Shown here piece after piece: positions 60,325-64,000 of a stretch of DNA of 64,000 bases. Made by a program: the position numbers and the translations under genes. Positions within the stretch are counted from its first letter, which is position 1; the number at the start of each line of letters is the position of its first letter. The notes beneath the pieces are model-generated. The model had not been told where the DNA came from. It did not search any database and saw nothing but the letters and a program-made list of their open reading frames with translations. Source of the stretch: an uncultured Eubacteriales bacterium (GTDB taxonomy: Bacteria; Bacillota; Clostridia; Christensenellales; Aristaeellaceae); assembly GCA_902777335.1 (NCBI GenBank), contig CACYTF010000011.1, forward strand, positions 25,644 to 89,643. The letters are read 5' to 3'.

Positions 60325-61635
60325 CTATGCCGCGTCGGACAGTTCTTCCTCTGCGCCGGGCAGCCCGGTCTTCTTTACGCCGTCGCCGTAGATCGTCTTC
60401 CAGTCGTTCGCCATCGAGATCGCCGTCCAGCCCTCGGCCGCCGCGTTTTCATAGAACGCGGCCGCCTTTTCGGCGCTGCCGTATTCCCGTTCGGTATCGT
60501 CGCAGACGATGAAGAAGCCCATGCCGGCGTGGTCGGGATTGCCCTGGGCGTAGTTGAGCATCGAATAATCGCCCGTGCTGTTGCCAAACGCGAGCACCGG
60601 TCGCTTTCCGATCTCGCGGGCGATGGCCGCCGGCTTGCCCGACTTGCCGCACTCCACGGCGTCCAGCGGCGCGCCGAGCAGCATCTCCTCGTCCTGGCCC
60701 ATGTTGTAGGCGTCGGCGGGCTCGTCGCCCTTCCCGGAGGCCACGTAGGGCACGTCGGTGGCGACGACGTGATCGAACGGTATACCGAAGCGCCCCACGA
60801 GCGCCCGCACGACCTCGCGCTCGCAGGCCGAGACCATCCACACGTCAAAATCGTTGGCGTGCAGGAAGTCGATCACCTCGATCATGGGCCTGTAGAACGA
60901 CTGGCCGTAGGTCATGCCCTCGAAGCCCACCGCGTCCACCTTGTCGGCGAAGTCGGCGACGTAGGCGCGGAATTGAGCGGGCGTCATGCCGGCAAAGGCC
61001 GACGCGACAAGGTCGTCCTTGGTAATGCCCTCCGGCTTATACGTCTCACCCTCTGAATAGGCGTGGTCGCGCACCTGCTGCATGGCGTCGCGCTCTTCTT
61101 CGGTCGCGCTGTACGTCGGATCGTCCAGCACGCGATACATCGTCAGGCAGTAGTCCAGATAAACCGGCGCCTTCTCGCAGAGTATGGTGCCGTCCATGTC
61201 AAACGTCGCGACGCGATCCTCGGGAGCAAGGTAACCCGGGCTCGCTTCGTCCGTGGAATCATTCACAAAATCAACCAGCACCCGAAGCGATTCGCTGTCC
61301 GGATTCCATGAGGGAAAGACCTCTGCAAGGTCGATCTCCGCGCCCGGCTCAACCGCCGCGGCGTCCACTTTCAGGGCGCTGTAGGTCGCCTCACCCACGA
61401 TGCCGGTCGCGTCCAGGCCGTTGTCCTTCTGAAAGGCCAGTACCGCCGCTTCTGTCTTCGGCCCGAATATCCCGTCCGCGGAGCCGTCCAGATAGCCCCG
61501 CGAGATCAGCGTTTCCTGGACTTTCCTTACCGCTTCGCCCTTCTGTCCCCGCCTGATGTTCTCCATCGCAAGGCCGTTGACGGACACGAGGACCGCCATC
61601 ACAATGCAAACAACCGCGACTGTTATCTTTTTCAT
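60325..61635 (-). CDS. Secreted HAD-family phosphatase with N-terminal peptidoglycan-binding domain
   Basis: 436 residues. Signal-like helix (KKITVAVVCIVMAVLVSVNG), then PG_binding_1 at about 27-85 (RRGQKGEAVRKVQETLISRG, SADGIFGPKTEAAVLAFQKD). A HAD domain follows at about 140-430: ATFDMDGTILCEKAPVYLDY with the DxD nucleophile, VWMVSACEREVVRALVG, and PVLAFGNSTGDYSML as the C-terminal acidic motif. The arrangement resembles phosphoserine-phosphatase-like HAD enzymes placed outside the cell. AGGAGGG lies 7 bp before ATG 61635. The substrate is unknown. Confidence 0.85.
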   Translation of the reverse strand: MKKITVAVVCIVMAVLVSVNGLAMENIRRGQKGEAVRKVQETLISRGYLDGSADGIFGPKTEAAVLAFQKDNGLDATGIVGEATYSALKVDAAAVEPGAEIDLAEVFPSWNPDSESLRVLVDFVNDSTDEASPGYLAPEDRVATFDMDGTILCEKAPVYLDYCLTMYRVLDDPTYSATEEERDAMQQVRDHAYSEGETYKPEGITKDDLVASAFAGMTPAQFRAYVADFADKVDAVGFEGMTYGQSFYRPMIEVIDFLHANDFDVWMVSACEREVVRALVGRFGIPFDHVVATDVPYVASGKGDEPADAYNMGQDEEMLLGAPLDAVECGKSGKPAAIAREIGKRPVLAFGNSTGDYSMLNYAQGNPDHAGMGFFIVCDDTEREYGSAEKAAAFYENAAAEGWTAISMANDWKTIYGDGVKKTGLPGAEEELSDAA

Positions 61636-61676
61636 AAACACACCCTCCTAAATTTGTATACCTGTGAAAACCGACG

Positions 61677-61845
61677 TCATTTCACCTCGATCACATAGAT
61701 CGCCCCGACGATATCGGAATAGGCGTCGGCTCCGCGAATTGCACGACCACCGGGATCTTGAGATCCTGCGTCGTGCTCAGGTCCACCGCGTCGACGCTGA
61801 TGACATGCCCCTCCAGGTCGGAGCCGCCGTCGTGGCGCTCTATCC
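61677..61845 (-). pseudogene. Frameshifted gene fragment after the phosphatase gene
   Basis: One frame reads IERHDGGSDLEGHVISVDAV, DLSTTQDLKIPVVVQFA; one missing base later the next frame continues ADAYSDIVGAIYVIEVK and stops at 61677. Both parts look like real protein. It overlaps the end of the SpoIIE-type gene in another frame. No family recognised. Confidence 0.45.
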
Positions 61846-63021
61846 GCGATACTCGCAGCACAGCATGGTCATGTCGTCGAACTGCGGCGCATGGCCCGTA
61901 AACAGCTTCACCTCCTCGTGACCCCGGTGGATCAGTTCTTCAGGGCTGGCGTTCGCGTCCTGATTCAGCGTGTCGATCAGCAACTCCGCCCTGAACATGG
62001 CCTTGACGGCATTGGTCGCCTCCGGCACGCCGTCGGTATAGACAAACACGCAGTCGCCGGGGTGAAGCTCGAATGCGCGATTCCGATACTTCGCCCTTTT
62101 CAGGCCGCCGACAAACACGTCATGCCTGTATTTGAGCAGTTCAAACGCTCCTCCCGCGCGCCGGATACACGGGTTTTCGTGGCCCGCGTTGCAGGCCAGG
62201 CCCTTACCCGTGGAGAGCTCCAGCACGGCCAGCCACACCGTGACGAACATCTTTGAGGGATTGCGCTCGCAGAACTGCAGATTCACTCGCTCCAGCGCGG
62301 TCGCCGGATCGCAGCCGGCCATCAGCTCGTTTCTGATCAGGGTCTTGGATGCCATCATGAACAGCGCGGCCGGGACGCCCTTGTCGGATACGTCCGCGAT
62401 CACCAGCGCCAGATGGTCGCTGTCGATCAGGAAGAAATCGTAGAAATCCCCGCCCACCTCCCTGGCCGGCGTCATGGACGCGAAGAGATCAAACTCGGTT
62501 CGGTCAGGGAACGCCGGAAAGGTCTGCGGCAGCGCGCTGGCCTGGATGTCCCTGGCCATGCTCAGCTCCCGGGCGATCCGCTCCTGTTCCTTGCGCTCGT
62601 TCTCCAGCGCCATCTGTTCGCGCTCCATGCGTCGGATCGTATCCATCTGCCGGGAGAGGGCCGCGCTGGTTCGGTTGATCTCCCGCTGCATCTGTTTGAA
62701 TTCCTCAATGGAGGTGGATTCAAAGGCCGTGGATTCCAGGTCGCCCTTCCCCATGCGGACGATCCCCTTGAGCAGAGAGGAAAACTGACGCAAGAACCTT
62801 CTCAGCCACGCTTCATAGAGGATCAGAGCAACCAGCAGGATGATTCCGCCCAGAGCGATGACGGAGGCGCGGACGCCGCCGATCACCCGCTCATAGTTTT
62901 CCATCGAAACCTTACGAATCAGCGTCCACGCGGGAGACAGGATGTTCCTGACCTCATTGACGGAGGTAGCGATCATCGGCAGCAGGATGCGGAATCGAAG
63001 GGATTTCAGCCTTTGCTTCAT
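61840..63021 (-). CDS. SpoIIE/PP2C-type serine phosphatase lacking its extracytoplasmic sensor
   Basis: 393 residues. An N-terminal basic start (MKQRLKSLRFRILLPMIA) is followed immediately by TSVNEVRNILSPAWTLIRKV, then the second membrane helix (SVIALGGIILLVALILY), a HAMP-like region (KGIVRMGKGDLESTAFESTS), a coiled coil to about 180 and the PP2C domain (GGDFYDFF, IADVSDKGVPAALF, FVYTDGVPEATN, FDDMTMLCC). Family members normally have about 250 sensor residues between the two helices; here they are gone in frame and helix 1 is cut short. The phosphatase half is intact. AAGGA lies 9 bp before ATG 63021. Confidence 0.85.
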   Translation of the reverse strand: MKQRLKSLRFRILLPMIATSVNEVRNILSPAWTLIRKVSMENYERVIGGVRASVIALGGIILLVALILYEAWLRRFLRQFSSLLKGIVRMGKGDLESTAFESTSIEEFKQMQREINRTSAALSRQMDTIRRMEREQMALENERKEQERIARELSMARDIQASALPQTFPAFPDRTEFDLFASMTPAREVGGDFYDFFLIDSDHLALVIADVSDKGVPAALFMMASKTLIRNELMAGCDPATALERVNLQFCERNPSKMFVTVWLAVLELSTGKGLACNAGHENPCIRRAGGAFELLKYRHDVFVGGLKRAKYRNRAFELHPGDCVFVYTDGVPEATNAVKAMFRAELLIDTLNQDANASPEELIHRGHEEVKLFTGHAPQFDDMTMLCCEYRG

Positions 63022-63044
63022 TGTGATTATCCTTCCATGTGGGC

Positions 63045-63800
63045 TCACGGCTGCCGCTCGTACTGCCCGGGCGCGTAGGGCTCGTCCCGTTTTCGCGCTG
63101 CACCTTAAAAACCATGGGCACGACGATGGCCGCCGCGGCGTCCCACTTTTGCCGATAGACCTCGAACACCTCCGGTTCGCCCATCTCGATCAGCTTGCGG
63201 ATCGTCTCCTCCCGGATCGCTTCAAACGCCTCGTCCGTCTCCGCCAGGATCAGGTCCACCTGAACGTCCTCCAAAATCGCCTCGGCCTCGGCGAGCAGAT
63301 GCAGCTGGTCCCGGTCCATGCTGCTGATGGTGGAGGAGATCGCCTCGCCCCAGTCGTTTCGGAAATCCAGCCCGCCGGCGTTGTAGAATGCGTCCGAGGG
63401 CAGCTGGGCGTCGTAGTGCGCGCAAATGTCCCGGGAGAGATTGTTGGTCATGGACGCCGCTTCGTATTCCCGGGACACGGTGACGAAATCGATCATATCG
63501 CCTCAAATTGCGCGGAGGTCTGGGTAAAGATCTCCATATCGAAGGAACCGTCCGCCCTTCCGACGCGGTAAAGCTTGTTGTACCAAGCCATGGACGTCCA
63601 CCACATGGAATGCGCCGGGTCCGTGTACCCGTTGTATACCTCAGAATCCCCGGTTGATCCTCCCCCTCCCTGTAGAAGGCCGAACGGTCGTTGAAATCGC
63701 CGATGGTCAGCACGGGACGATCCTCCTCCGCCAGGCAAGCAGAACAGGCCGCGGGCAGAAGCAGCAGCGCCGCCAGCACCGACACGAGGATTCTCTTCAA
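63045..63800 (-). pseudogene. Frameshifted extracellular solute-binding-like protein
   Basis: TTG at 63800 begins a signal peptide (KRILVSVLAALLLLPAACSA) then RPVLTIGDFNDRSAFYREGE. The reading then passes through three frames: VYNGYTDPAHSMWWTSMAWY up to SAQFEAI; DFVTVSREYEAASMTNNLSR up to FKVQRENG; and EPYAPGQYERQP at 63045. Each junction is fixed by adding one base, two of them in G-runs. The C-terminal part resembles sugar-binding lipoprotein tails. Much of a normal binding protein (about 550 residues) is also missing, so it has internal deletion as well as frameshifts. Confidence 0.65.
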
Positions 63801-63885
63801 TTCGTTCCACCCCTTTTCATCCGGGATCACGGTTTTACTGCGTGTCGATCCACGATGGCGCCTCCCGACCCGCCGTTGGGTTCGA

Positions 63886-64000
63886 TCAGCCCTCCTTGAT
63901 CCGCTCCAGCGCGTCCTTCTTCAGGGCCACGCCGTCGATCTTGCCGCTGCCCAGCATCGGGAATTCATCGTACACCACGAAGTGCGAGGGCACCTTGTAC
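63886..64000 (-). CDS. AMP-binding enzyme (acyl-CoA synthetase type), C-terminal end only
   Basis: The last 37 residues of an adenylate-forming enzyme: YKVPSHFVVYDEFPMLGSGK then IDGVALKKDALERIKEG and stop. GSGKID carries the A10 lysine that catalyses adenylation. Most of the gene lies past the window edge. Confidence 0.85.
   Translation of the reverse strand, partial: YKVPSHFVVYDEFPMLGSGKIDGVALKKDALERIKEG

Overview
The window is a G+C-rich bacterial chromosome segment that reads as a Clostridia-type Bacillota genome. The evidence is the dprA-topA-trmFO-hslV-hslU block, a two-gene SUF-like Fe-S system, serC-serA next to a DUF1015 gene, an oligosaccharide-type SBP5 ABC operon ending in a GH3 glucosidase, sigma-A promoters close to TTGACA-17-TATAAT and strong AGGAGG ribosome sites. 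An uncultured gut lineage such as Christensenellales is my guess from gene content and cannot be proven from this sequence. No prophage, CRISPR array or complete transposon is present. The mobile content is repeats, a broken integrase and decayed genes.

Layout. 1-1.4 kb: edge-truncated 2-hydroxycarboxylate transporter. 1.5-13.8 kb (+): a GT2-GtrA glycosyltransferase, a membrane-anchored phosphodiester glycosidase, dprA, a broken topA, trmFO, hslV, hslU and a large LuxR-type regulator in the slot where relatives carry codY. 13.8-18.1 kb: a secreted peptidoglycan-binding protein divergent from a TIR/transmembrane/beta-propeller protein with a small basic protein behind it, then a thioesterase. 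18.1-24.3 kb (+): a 28-unit heptamer array, smsC-smsB, a CotH-like protein and an amino-acid ABC importer. 24.3-26.5 kb: an HTH regulator, a PIN toxin-antitoxin pair and REP-like hairpins. 26.5-43.4 kb (-): a Preiss-Handler NAD cluster with a GH13 enzyme, an SBP5/GH3 oligosaccharide operon, and serC-serA-DUF1015. 43.5-55.5 kb: a heterodimeric ABC exporter, a DUF3810 protein, feoAB with its small Cys-rich partner, an L,D-transpeptidase, a MATE pump, an orphan antitoxin, a phospholipase-C-like protein and the SRP RNA gene. 55.5-64 kb: an NlpC/P60 wall hydrolase, a PHP phosphatase, tRNA-Ser(CGA) with an integrase tail beside it, then a decaying stretch (a secreted HAD protein, a SpoIIE-type phosphatase lacking its sensor, two frameshifted genes) and the tail of an acyl-CoA synthetase.

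How the genes work together. NadE, a NadD-like enzyme and PncB form a nicotinate-to-NAD salvage route. SerC and SerA supply two of the three serine-synthesis steps. The SBP5 importer and GH3 enzyme probably import and split beta-linked oligosaccharides. FeoAB imports ferrous iron and SmsCB builds Fe-S clusters; each has a palindrome in its promoter. Several secreted proteins share SH3, PG-binding or YkuD modules and act on the cell wall.

Most notable points: topA has lost its active-site tyrosine segment; the TIR/propeller plus basic-protein pair is an uncharacterised signalling or defence candidate; and intergenic heptamer repeats with at least five different consensus sequences occur across the window, several running into the ends of genes.
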